Positions 1 through 6,438 of a stretch of DNA of 8,917 bases are shown piece after piece. A model generated the notes under the pieces. It was not told where the DNA came from and ran no database searches. It was given only the letters and a program-made list of their open reading frames with translations. The DNA lies in the NCBI GenBank assembly GCA_031270875.1, contig JAISXC010000222.1, positions 1 to 8,917 of the forward strand. The letters run 5' to 3'. Position 1 is the stretch's first letter. Each line of letters begins with the position of its first letter. The translations under genes were made by a program, and so were the position numbers. The DNA is from Desulfovibrio sp. (GTDB lineage: Bacteria > Desulfobacterota > Desulfovibrionia > Desulfovibrionales > Desulfovibrionaceae).

Positions 1-1
1 G

Positions 2-1312
2 TGTTCTTTCAGCTTCGCGACGGGACGCGATTTTACCCTGTACGGCGCGCTGGGCACAGCCTTCAATCACTGGCTCCTTTCCCGCCTGCTGGAGGCCGCA
101 TGGCCCGGAGCATGGCAAAGGGAAATCCTGCCCCCCCTCAGCGAGCGACATGGGCACGACAGGGCTCCCCGGAGGATGAAGGAATGCCTGCGGCAAGGCG
201 CACGCCGTCTTGCCCTGGGGCTGCCCTGTCCGCCTCTCAAGGGGATGGGCCTGCTTCAAAGCCTGCGTTTTTCGCTGGCATTGCTGCATAAAAGCAGGGG
301 AGAGGATCATTCTTCCCCTCTTCGCGCCGTTTTTGAAGGAGACAGGCCGCAATGCGATCCGCCCTTGCCGGCTTTGCCCGTTTTCTTCGCGACGCTGCCG
401 CGCAGTCTGCGTGAACTCAGACATCCCGCGGAGTTGGCCGCGACCCGCGCCCCCCGCCTGCGCATTGCAAGCATCCGGGCCTATGAAGACGAAAAATACC
501 TCCAGAGACTGGCCATCTGGCGCGGGCGCGGGCACCGCCTTGCGTATGTGCAGCACGGTGCCGGCTACGGCCAGGTTTTCACAGGTTGTCTGGCGCCCGC
601 CGTGGAGTACCGCCAGCATGCCTTCATCACCTGGGGCTGGCGGAAACACGGCGGCCTGCGCGGCAATTTTATCCCCCTGCCTCACCCGCAGCTTGCCCGC
701 ATTGCCGGAGGACATCGCGACGAAGGGGAAGATATCCTTTTTGTGGGCACGGAGATGCCGCTTTTTCCCTACAGGATGGACGCCTGGCCGACCCCCTTGC
801 AGACGTTGGAGTACCGCCAGGCCAAAAGACGATTTTTCGCGGCCTTGCGCGATGATTTGCGCGGGCGCAGCCTGTACCGTCCCTATTTCCCCGTGCCGGG
901 CACCCTCAGGGACGCGGACTGGCTTTTGCCGCAATTTCCGCAAGTGCGCCTGTGCGCGGGCGATCTTTCCGGGCGGATGCTTTCCTGCCGTCTGCTTGTC
1001 CTTGACCACCCGGGCACCACCATGCTGGAGGCTCTGGCAGCCAATGTTCCCATGGTGTCGTACTGGTCGCGTCCATTCTGGCATTTTACGCGGGAAAGCG
1101 AAATCATGCTCGACGGGCTTGCGGAAGCCGGCATATGGTATCCCACGCCGGAGGAGGCGGCTGGCGCGGTGGGACGAGTCTTTGACAATCCTCAGCTTTG
1201 GTGGAAAAGTGATGTCGTGCAGGCCGCGCGCCGCCGTTATTGCGCCAAATACGCCATGACGGTGCAGGGCAGCGAAAATCGGTATTGGATCAAAGCACTC
1301 GCGCGATTGTGA
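2..1312 (+). CDS. LIC12162-family putative transferase (5'-truncated by window edge)
   Basis: The frame is open from base 2 to a TGA at 1310-1312 (436 codons), so the true start lies upstream; the in-frame ATG at 176 is internal. Landmarks are QHGAGYG at 551-571, a WGW at 632-640, and DHPGTT followed by MLEALAANVPMVSYW from 1004, then a helical C-terminus. This set resembles the LIC12162 family of putative transferases, first noted in Leptospira O-antigen loci. The DHPGTT/EALA segment is reminiscent of the nucleotide-sugar-binding half of GT-B glycosyltransferases, which suggests a role in a surface glycan; substrate and linkage cannot be read. Family members are, from memory, about 600 residues, so roughly the first quarter is missing. 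No signal peptide or membrane segment is seen in the visible part, which fits a cytoplasmic enzyme. The Sel1-repeat gene begins 7 nt after the stop, so co-transcription is likely. Family recognised from motifs only. Confidence 0.75.
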   Translation, partial: CSFSFATGRDFTLYGALGTAFNHWLLSRLLEAAWPGAWQREILPPLSERHGHDRAPRRMKECLRQGARRLALGLPCPPLKGMGLLQSLRFSLALLHKSRGEDHSSPLRAVFEGDRPQCDPPLPALPVFFATLPRSLRELRHPAELAATRAPRLRIASIRAYEDEKYLQRLAIWRGRGHRLAYVQHGAGYGQVFTGCLAPAVEYRQHAFITWGWRKHGGLRGNFIPLPHPQLARIAGGHRDEGEDILFVGTEMPLFPYRMDAWPTPLQTLEYRQAKRRFFAALRDDLRGRSLYRPYFPVPGTLRDADWLLPQFPQVRLCAGDLSGRMLSCRLLVLDHPGTTMLEALAANVPMVSYWSRPFWHFTRESEIMLDGLAEAGIWYPTPEEAAGAVGRVFDNPQLWWKSDVVQAARRRYCAKYAMTVQGSENRYWIKALARL

Positions 1313-1319
1313 AACCGGT

Positions 1320-2357
1320 ATGAAACAGACAGCGATAGCGTTTTTTTTACTCACAGCCAGGCGTTTTTGCGCGCTTTTTCTCCTGTTGTGCCTTTCCGCG
1401 CGTCCCTGTTTTGCCGCCGGTGAGGAATCCCTGCACGAAGCCCAGGAGGCGCTTGACAGGCAGGAGTACGCCAGGGCCGCCGCCCTGCTCAATACGGCCG
1501 CCGCCGCCGGCAACGCCGAAGCCCTGTACGTGCAGGGCATACTGTTTTTGGAGGGCAAGGGAGTCAAACAGGACAAGACGCGCGCTGTCCGGCTTTTCAG
1601 TCAGGCCGCGGAAAAGGGCGACACAAGCGCCCAGTACGCCTTTGGGGCTGCTCTGGCCTCGGGCACGGGCGTACGCCGCAACTACAGGGAGGCGGCGCGC
1701 TGGCTGTCCAGGGCCGCCGAGCAGGGGCATGCCCTGGCCCAATACAGCCTTGGCTATCTTTACGCCTACGGGCGCGGCGTGCCCAGAAATGAAAACACGG
1801 CCATAGACTGGTACAGCCGGGCCGCAAACCAGGGCCTCGCCCAAGCCCAGTACTCCCTGGGTTGGATATACCTGAACGCCAAAGGAGAAAATCAGAGCGA
1901 CACCAAGGCCGCCCACTGGTTCAGCAGGGCCGCGGACCAGGACCACATCAAGGCGCAGAACAATCTGGCCTACATGTATGCCGAAGGGCGCGGCTATGCG
2001 CAGGACGCCGCCAAAGCCGTGCAATGGTATTCCCGCGCAGCGGAGAGCGGTTCCGCCGAGGCCCAGTACAATCTCGGCCTCATGTATGAGCAGGGCCGCG
2101 GCGTGCCCCAGGATTACAACAAGGCTGTTGAATATTACCGCAGGGCCGCCGAACAGAACGAGCCTGCGGCCCAGTACAGCCTTGGGCTCATGTACGATCA
2201 GGGCACAGGCGTGGCTCACAACCTGAGCGAGGCCAACCGCTGGTACAGGCTGGCCGCCCAAAACGGCGAACCGAATGCCCGGGCGCTCCTGCGCGCGCAG
2301 GAAGCGCCGCCACGCGGCGCGGCGACGCAGAAAAAGCAAAAAAGCAAAAAAAGATGA
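1320..2357 (+). CDS. Exported Sel1-repeat protein
   Basis: 345 residues. Residues 1-32 look like a Sec signal peptide: basic start, hydrophobic core around residues 17-26, probable cleavage after CFA near residue 32. No lipobox precedes the cysteines, so a soluble periplasmic protein is likelier than a lipoprotein. After a short helical linker come seven consecutive 36-residue Sel1 repeats (about residues 65-316), each with the A-x-A-Q-Y-x-L-G, GxG and A-x-x-W-x-x-x-A-A pattern. Sel1 repeats form alpha/alpha superhelices that act as protein-binding scaffolds, often in envelope or signalling roles; the partner is unknown. The tail is very basic (KKQKSKKR). The ATG at 1320 is 7 nt after the preceding stop with no good Shine-Dalgarno, so translation is probably coupled to the upstream gene. 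The start is supported by the signal peptide that follows it. Confidence 0.93.
   Translation: MKQTAIAFFLLTARRFCALFLLLCLSARPCFAAGEESLHEAQEALDRQEYARAAALLNTAAAAGNAEALYVQGILFLEGKGVKQDKTRAVRLFSQAAEKGDTSAQYAFGAALASGTGVRRNYREAARWLSRAAEQGHALAQYSLGYLYAYGRGVPRNENTAIDWYSRAANQGLAQAQYSLGWIYLNAKGENQSDTKAAHWFSRAADQDHIKAQNNLAYMYAEGRGYAQDAAKAVQWYSRAAESGSAEAQYNLGLMYEQGRGVPQDYNKAVEYYRRAAEQNEPAAQYSLGLMYDQGTGVAHNLSEANRWYRLAAQNGEPNARALLRAQEAPPRGAATQKKQKSKKR
1512..2267 (+). repeat. Seven in-frame 108-nt units encoding Sel1 repeats
   Basis: Seven units of exactly 108 nt (36 codons) run without insertion or deletion, covering residues 65-316 of the Sel1 protein. Unit boundaries fall before NAEALY, DTSAQY, HALAQY, LAQAQY, HIKAQN, SAEAQY and EPAAQY. 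The units have diverged at the DNA level but keep short near-identical stretches such as GCCCAGTAC and AGGGCCGC. Confidence 0.9.
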
Positions 2358-2425
2358 CTTCCGGCTGTTTTTTGAGCGTGAGCGGATTTCCGTTTTGGAT
2401 CGTTGTGTTCTCTTCCTGCCGGAAT

Positions 2426-2429
2426 GGAG
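2426..2429 (+). promoter_or_regulatory. Shine-Dalgarno site selecting GTG start of receiver gene
   Basis: GGAG lies 6 nt before GTG 2436, and that start gives a protein beginning GKRSIIAVVDD, right where receiver domains begin. The in-frame ATG at 2424 overlaps this site and has only a GGA 1 nt upstream. Confidence 0.55.
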
Positions 2430-2435
2430 TCGAAT

Positions 2436-2864
2436 GTGGGCAAACGCAGCATAATCGCCGTCGTGGATGACAGCCCCGTAATCCTCAAGGCGGCCAGGGT
2501 AGCCCTGATGGACGAATACGACGTCATCACCCTGCCGAGCGGGCAAAAACTGTTCCAGCTGCTCAAAGGGGGCTCCGGCCGGCCGGATTTGATCCTTCTG
2601 GACATCCTGAGGCCCGATCAGGATGGCTATGAGGTGATTGGCCTTCTTAACCGGAATTCCGCCACAAGAGATATCCCCGTCATCTTTCTGACCGCCAAGA
2701 CGGATGTGGAAAATGAATTGTACGGGCTCTCCCTGGGGGCCGTGGACTATTTCGGCAAACCCTTTTCGCCGCCGCTGCTGAAAAAGCGGGTGGCCCTGCA
2801 TCTGCAAATGGAACGGCAAAGAAAGGAACTGCTGAATTTGAATGCCAATCTGCGAGGGTGTTAA
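2436..2864 (+). CDS. Stand-alone response regulator receiver protein
   Basis: A single receiver (CheY-like) domain of 142 residues from a GTG start at 2436. The acidic pair is D11-D12 (VVDDSP), the predicted phosphoacceptor is D56 (LILLDILRPDQDG), the switch threonine is T86 (FLTAKT) and the conserved lysine is K108 (YFGKPF), so it should be phosphorylatable. GTG 2436 is preferred because GGAG at 2426-2429 sits 6 nt upstream; ATG 2424 and TTG 2403 are in-frame alternatives with weaker sites. After the receiver only a short helix follows (QMERQRKELLNLNANLRGC). In many related proteins that helix leads into an HD-GYP domain, absent here. It lies just upstream of the membrane hybrid kinase, whose HPt domain could phosphorylate it. 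Without an output domain it may act as a phosphate shuttle or sink, or by protein contact. Domain certain; role inferred. Confidence 0.9.
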   Translation: MGKRSIIAVVDDSPVILKAARVALMDEYDVITLPSGQKLFQLLKGGSGRPDLILLDILRPDQDGYEVIGLLNRNSATRDIPVIFLTAKTDVENELYGLSLGAVDYFGKPFSPPLLKKRVALHLQMERQRKELLNLNANLRGC

Positions 2865-2946
2865 CTTGCGAATGTTTTTGTTCCCTGAAACGCCTGCGGG
2901 GCGAGAATTTTCTGAAGCTGAAACATTCTTTGGGTAAACTCTCATC

Positions 2947-5900
2947 ATGAATATAAAGATTATTCTGCACAATATTGAAAAATTGTTCTTTCTTCTCGTG
3001 ACAGTAATTTTTTTGACCGTCAGTGTCTATTACGTTGTCAGCAAAAATATAAATACACATTTGTCTGACAATATCAAAGAAGTGATGCGCGTCGCAACTT
3101 TTACAGTTAATCGGATGACAAAAATTCTGACAAAAGATTTTTCAGCCATAACATTGATGCTTCAGGACAAAATCAAAAATGTCGATTCCCAGGAAAATCT
3201 TAAAACATATCTTGATCATGTCAATACCGTGTACAATGACGCGCTGGAGAATTCCGACCTCATGGCGGCGACGGTTTACATGCAGTTGTATGATGAAATC
3301 ATTCTCCCCAGCCGTGCACAGCAGAAAGACATGTACATGCAGGATAAAAGAGCATGGTATGCCAATGCCGTTGACAATCCCGACAGCATTGTGACCACGG
3401 GCCCGTATCTTGCCGCAACAACAAAAAAACTCGTTTTGACTCTTTCAAGGGCTCTGTACAATTCGCAGGGCAAATTCTGCGGCGTGGCCGCCGGTGATAT
3501 CCCCATGACCTTCCTGACGGACTTTGTCCAAGGGCTCTATGCGGACAAGGGCGGTTACGGCGTGCTTTTGTCCCCGGACAACGCGATTCTGGTCTATCCC
3601 GACTCCAAATATCTCGGCTGGCCCTATCGCGAGGTCGGCAAATCCAGCCAGCCCCTGGTGGAGCGATTCACCCATTCCTCCCTCTTCTCTGCCGGAGGGC
3701 GCGCGGGATCTGAAAATCCCCCCCCGCTTTCCGCTGTCTCTCCGGACGGCGTGAGATTCATCGCCTTTTTCGCCCGTCTGGCCAACGGCTGTATTTTGGG
3801 TGTCTGCGTCCCCGAAAGCGCATATTCGGGAGCGGCGCGCCAGGTAGCCTTTATTGTCGCCGCCATCGGCCTTTTGATATACATTGCCTGCGTCTGGCTT
3901 GTCCTGCGCCTGAGTGCGCAGAAACTCAGCGCGGATTCGCAGAACAAGTCGAAATCCCTTTTTCTCGCCCGCATGAGCCATGAGATACGCACGCCGCTCA
4001 ACGCCATTTTGGGAAGCGCGGAACTTATCTCCCGAAAAAACATTCCCGCGGAGATACGTTCCTTTTCCTATATCATTTCCCATTCCGGCAAGGCCCTTCT
4101 GGCCCTTATCAACGACATTCTGGATTTCTCCAAAATCGAATCGGGTTCCCTTGAGCTTGACATCAGACCCTACGATTTCGCAAGCATGCTCAACGATGTC
4201 CTCAACATGACGCGCGTGCGCCTTATGAGCAAGCCGCAACTGACCTTCACGGCGCACGTCAATCCCTCCATCCCCGCCTTTCTTACGGGCGATGAAGCCA
4301 GGGTGCGGCAGATACTGCTCAACCTGCTCACAAACGCTTTCAAGTATACGCAAAAGGGCTTCATACGTTTTTCCGTGGAACTCAAATCCCGCCGCGACGA
4401 CGCGGTGGAATTGTGCTTCCAGGTCAAGGACACGGGCATCGGCATAAAAAAAGAGGATATGGACGCCATTTTTGACGACTTTGCCCGCAGCGACGTCAGA
4501 CAGCATGCCGACGTTGAGGGAACGGGTCTTGGCCTTGCCATCACGCGAACCCTCTGCGGCATGATGGACGGCGCCATCAGAGTGCAGAGCACCTACCAGA
4601 AGGGATCTCTGTTTACCGCGCGGATATGGCAGCGATTCAGCGATACCGAACCGCTGGCCGCCATTGGCCCGGAGTGTGCGCCCCGAATGCTCATTTACCA
4701 TGACAATCCCCTTGAGATGGTTTCCCTGCTCCGGGCCATCAAGGATCTGAGCATTCCCAAGCCCTACATCGCGCCCAATCTGCACGATTTTGTGACCGCT
4801 CTGGATCTGGACGAATACGATTTCGCCTTCATCCCCGTGGCGCACGCCTGGCGCTTTGACGTGCGCGGAGAGGGGGCGCGCCGCACCCGCCTCGCATTCA
4901 TCACAAAACTGGGCGAAGTTCCGGAAGTCGAGGAGGCGGAAATACTCCTGCAGCCTATTACCTGCGTCAACATAGCCAATTTGCTGCGTGGGGACAAAAG
5001 AACGGAGCATAACGCGCGCAGCAGCGATATTACTTTTACCGCTCCGTCGGCGAATATCCTTGTTGTGGACGACATGCACACCAACTTGCTGGTGGCCCGC
5101 GAACTCATAGCCCACTTCGGCATTGTGCCGGATACCTGCGTCAACGGCAGGGAAGCCGTCAACGCCATCGTGGCCAAACATTATGACGTTGTTTTCATGG
5201 ATCACATGATGCCGGTGATGGACGGCATTGAGGCAACAAGGATCGTGCGGAACATGGCGAGACAGAATGAAAACTGCCGTGGCGTCGCCATTGTGGCCCT
5301 CACGGCCAACGCCCTTGTGGGGCAGGGCGCCATGTTTTTGCAGAAGGGTTTTGACGACTTTTTGCCCAAACCCATAGAAATGCGCAAGCTTGCGGAAATG
5401 CTGAAAAAATTTATTCCAGAAGAAAAGCTGAAGGCTGCCTGTCTGCTGCCCCCGCAGCAGAGCGGCGGCATACGAAGCATCAAGGGCGTCAATTGCGCGG
5501 ACGGTCTTGAAAATGTCTGCGGCAGTCTGCCGGCCTATATTGATATTCTCAGGGTATTCTGTCGGGACAGCGACGATCTGCTGGCGCGTCTGAAAAAGGC
5601 CGTGAAGGAGGAAGACAGCCCTGAATGCGCGCTTGTCGCCCATTCCCTGAAATCAAGCTGCCGCACTATCGGCGCGGCGGCCGCCGCGCGCCTTGCGGCA
5701 GACATGGAGGATGCGGCCGAGGTTGCGGATTTTTCCTTCCTGCGCGAAAGCATCGGAAAACTGGACGGCAGCCTGCGCCGGCTTGTCGCTGACATTCTCG
5801 ACGCTCTTCCGGACAACGGGGCCGTCCGCGAGTCGGCGGGTGAAATCATCAACACCGGAAGTTTTGCCGGACTGGAGCTTGACACGTTGCGCCAGGCCCT

Positions 5901-6084
5901 TGCCGCCATGGATTTACAGGCCATAAACAGGCTGCTGCAAAAGTATGCGGCCCTGCCGCTGCCTGAAAAACTGCGAAAACCCCTTGAGGAAATTGAGGAT
6001 TGCATCACTGTTTTTGAGTACGAAAAGGCCATTGAAAAAATTGACGCGCTGAAAAATGGTCCGGCCGGCGCGGCGCGCGAGTGA
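2947..6084 (+). CDS. Membrane hybrid sensor histidine kinase with dCache sensor, receivers and HPt
   Basis: 1045 residues. In order: TM helix (about 13-31); extracytoplasmic dCache-type sensor (about 35-295) with Y130-x4-R135-x-W137-Y138 and a GDI at 183-185; TM helix (299-320); HisKA with H345 in SHEIRTPLN; HATPase with N463, DTGIGI from D495 and GTGLG 525-529; a degenerate receiver (about 579-690); a full receiver with D708/D709, phosphoacceptor D752, T786 and K808; an HPt domain with H899 in HSLKSS; and a helical tail (about 975-1045). It should sense a periplasmic small molecule and pass phosphate H345 to D752 to H899, then to a separate receiver, plausibly the product of the gene ending 82 nt upstream. 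No strong Shine-Dalgarno precedes ATG 2947, but TM1 follows directly, which supports that start. The first 300 nt are about one-third GC, far below the rest of the gene. Ligand and output are unknown. Confidence 0.95.
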   Translation: MNIKIILHNIEKLFFLLVTVIFLTVSVYYVVSKNINTHLSDNIKEVMRVATFTVNRMTKILTKDFSAITLMLQDKIKNVDSQENLKTYLDHVNTVYNDALENSDLMAATVYMQLYDEIILPSRAQQKDMYMQDKRAWYANAVDNPDSIVTTGPYLAATTKKLVLTLSRALYNSQGKFCGVAAGDIPMTFLTDFVQGLYADKGGYGVLLSPDNAILVYPDSKYLGWPYREVGKSSQPLVERFTHSSLFSAGGRAGSENPPPLSAVSPDGVRFIAFFARLANGCILGVCVPESAYSGAARQVAFIVAAIGLLIYIACVWLVLRLSAQKLSADSQNKSKSLFLARMSHEIRTPLNAILGSAELISRKNIPAEIRSFSYIISHSGKALLALINDILDFSKIESGSLELDIRPYDFASMLNDVLNMTRVRLMSKPQLTFTAHVNPSIPAFLTGDEARVRQILLNLLTNAFKYTQKGFIRFSVELKSRRDDAVELCFQVKDTGIGIKKEDMDAIFDDFARSDVRQHADVEGTGLGLAITRTLCGMMDGAIRVQSTYQKGSLFTARIWQRFSDTEPLAAIGPECAPRMLIYHDNPLEMVSLLRAIKDLSIPKPYIAPNLHDFVTALDLDEYDFAFIPVAHAWRFDVRGEGARRTRLAFITKLGEVPEVEEAEILLQPITCVNIANLLRGDKRTEHNARSSDITFTAPSANILVVDDMHTNLLVARELIAHFGIVPDTCVNGREAVNAIVAKHYDVVFMDHMMPVMDGIEATRIVRNMARQNENCRGVAIVALTANALVGQGAMFLQKGFDDFLPKPIEMRKLAEMLKKFIPEEKLKAACLLPPQQSGGIRSIKGVNCADGLENVCGSLPAYIDILRVFCRDSDDLLARLKKAVKEEDSPECALVAHSLKSSCRTIGAAAAARLAADMEDAAEVADFSFLRESIGKLDGSLRRLVADILDALPDNGAVRESAGEIINTGSFAGLELDTLRQALAAMDLQAINRLLQKYAALPLPEKLRKPLEEIEDCITVFEYEKAIEKIDALKNGPAGAARE

Positions 6085-6190
6085 ATCCGGGGAAAAGCTC
6101 TCCCGCTTATGTCCTTTTACAAATACGGAATTTTTGCAAGTAAACACTAGCGACAATATCCTCCCGACGGGCTTGCCTTTTGAGAGATAA

Positions 6191-6223
6191 TTGGGCAAAC
6201 TGAATATACGCAGATTTTATAAT
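6191..6223 (+). promoter_or_regulatory. Possible promoter for second kinase gene
   Basis: A consensus -10 hexamer TATAAT is at 6218-6223. The best -35-like hexamer, TTGGGC at 6191-6196, is 21 nt away, which is too far for an ordinary sigma70 promoter, and there is no TGn extension. The site may depend on an activator or may be a chance match in AT-rich DNA. If used, the leader to ATG 6439 would be about 210 nt. Confidence 0.3.
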
Positions 6224-6252
6224 GTTATTTTACGGAGAGTTTTGCATGACGA

Positions 6253-6417
6253 ATGATTTTGTCGGAGGTTCCCGTTAACGAGCAATATTTTCTGGATATT
6301 CTATCATTTCTTGTGCAGGATTCTCAAATTTTTCCGGTACGGCATGAAATGCGTGACGGCAGGGTATGGGCTGCGAACCGTTTTCTCAACTGCGCCGTCA
6401 CTTTTTGTTTGCCGTAA
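6253..6417 (+). CDS. Possible 54-residue small ORF before second kinase
   Basis: ATG 6253 to TAA 6415-6417 encodes 54 residues beginning MILSEVPVNEQYFLDILSFL and ending FLNCAVTFCLP. It is in the same frame as the downstream kinase, whose ATG is 21 nt after this stop. The nearest Shine-Dalgarno-like site (GGAGAG, 6234-6239) is 13 nt upstream, longer than usual, and fits the overlapping ORF at 6246 better. I recognise no family. It could be a small protein, a translated leader, a decayed N-terminal piece of the kinase gene, or chance. Confidence 0.2.
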   Translation: MILSEVPVNEQYFLDILSFLVQDSQIFPVRHEMRDGRVWAANRFLNCAVTFCLP

Positions 6418-6438
6418 CCGCAACAGCCAGGCAGATCA

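Larger units (their letters stand above)
6085..6438 (+). other. AT-rich intergenic region between the two kinase genes
   Basis: 354 nt without a recognised gene. The middle part is AT-rich (19 G/C in 6181-6240). It holds a perfect TATAAT at 6218-6223, a Shine-Dalgarno-like GGAGAG at 6234-6239 followed by a 10-codon ORF (6246-6278), an overlapping 54-codon ORF (6253-6417) in the same frame as the downstream kinase, and a CGTTAACG palindrome at 6273-6280. I found no convincing GC-rich terminator hairpin after the upstream kinase. Confidence 0.6.

Noticed and set aside
1..291. Frame-1 ORF at the left edge
   Set aside because: It overlaps the transferase frame, which is open from base 2 and carries the family motifs; the frame-1 product is Pro/Arg/Ala-rich with no domain.
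2345..2374. A-rich/T-rich hairpin (CAAAAAA with TTTTTTG) after the Sel1 gene
   Set aside because: The stem is almost entirely A-T with a 16-nt interior and overlaps the stop codon; too weak to call a terminator.
2930..2940. TTGGGTAAACT here and TTGGGCAAACT at 6191-6201, upstream of each kinase gene
   Set aside because: A 10-of-11 match between two AT-rich regions is within what chance allows; no symmetry or further conservation supports a shared operator.
1347..2972. Long minus-strand ORF (541 codons) over the Sel1 and receiver genes
   Set aside because: It is the antisense shadow of GC-biased codons and repeats; it shows no recognisable domain, and the + strand genes are certain.
3445..5643. 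Very long minus-strand ORF (732 codons) opposite the membrane kinase
   Set aside because: The translation is low-complexity and domain-free, mirroring the kinase codons on the other strand.
6273..6280. Palindrome CGTTAACG in the inter-kinase gap
   Set aside because: A single 8-bp palindrome with no second copy nearby; expected by chance at this scale.
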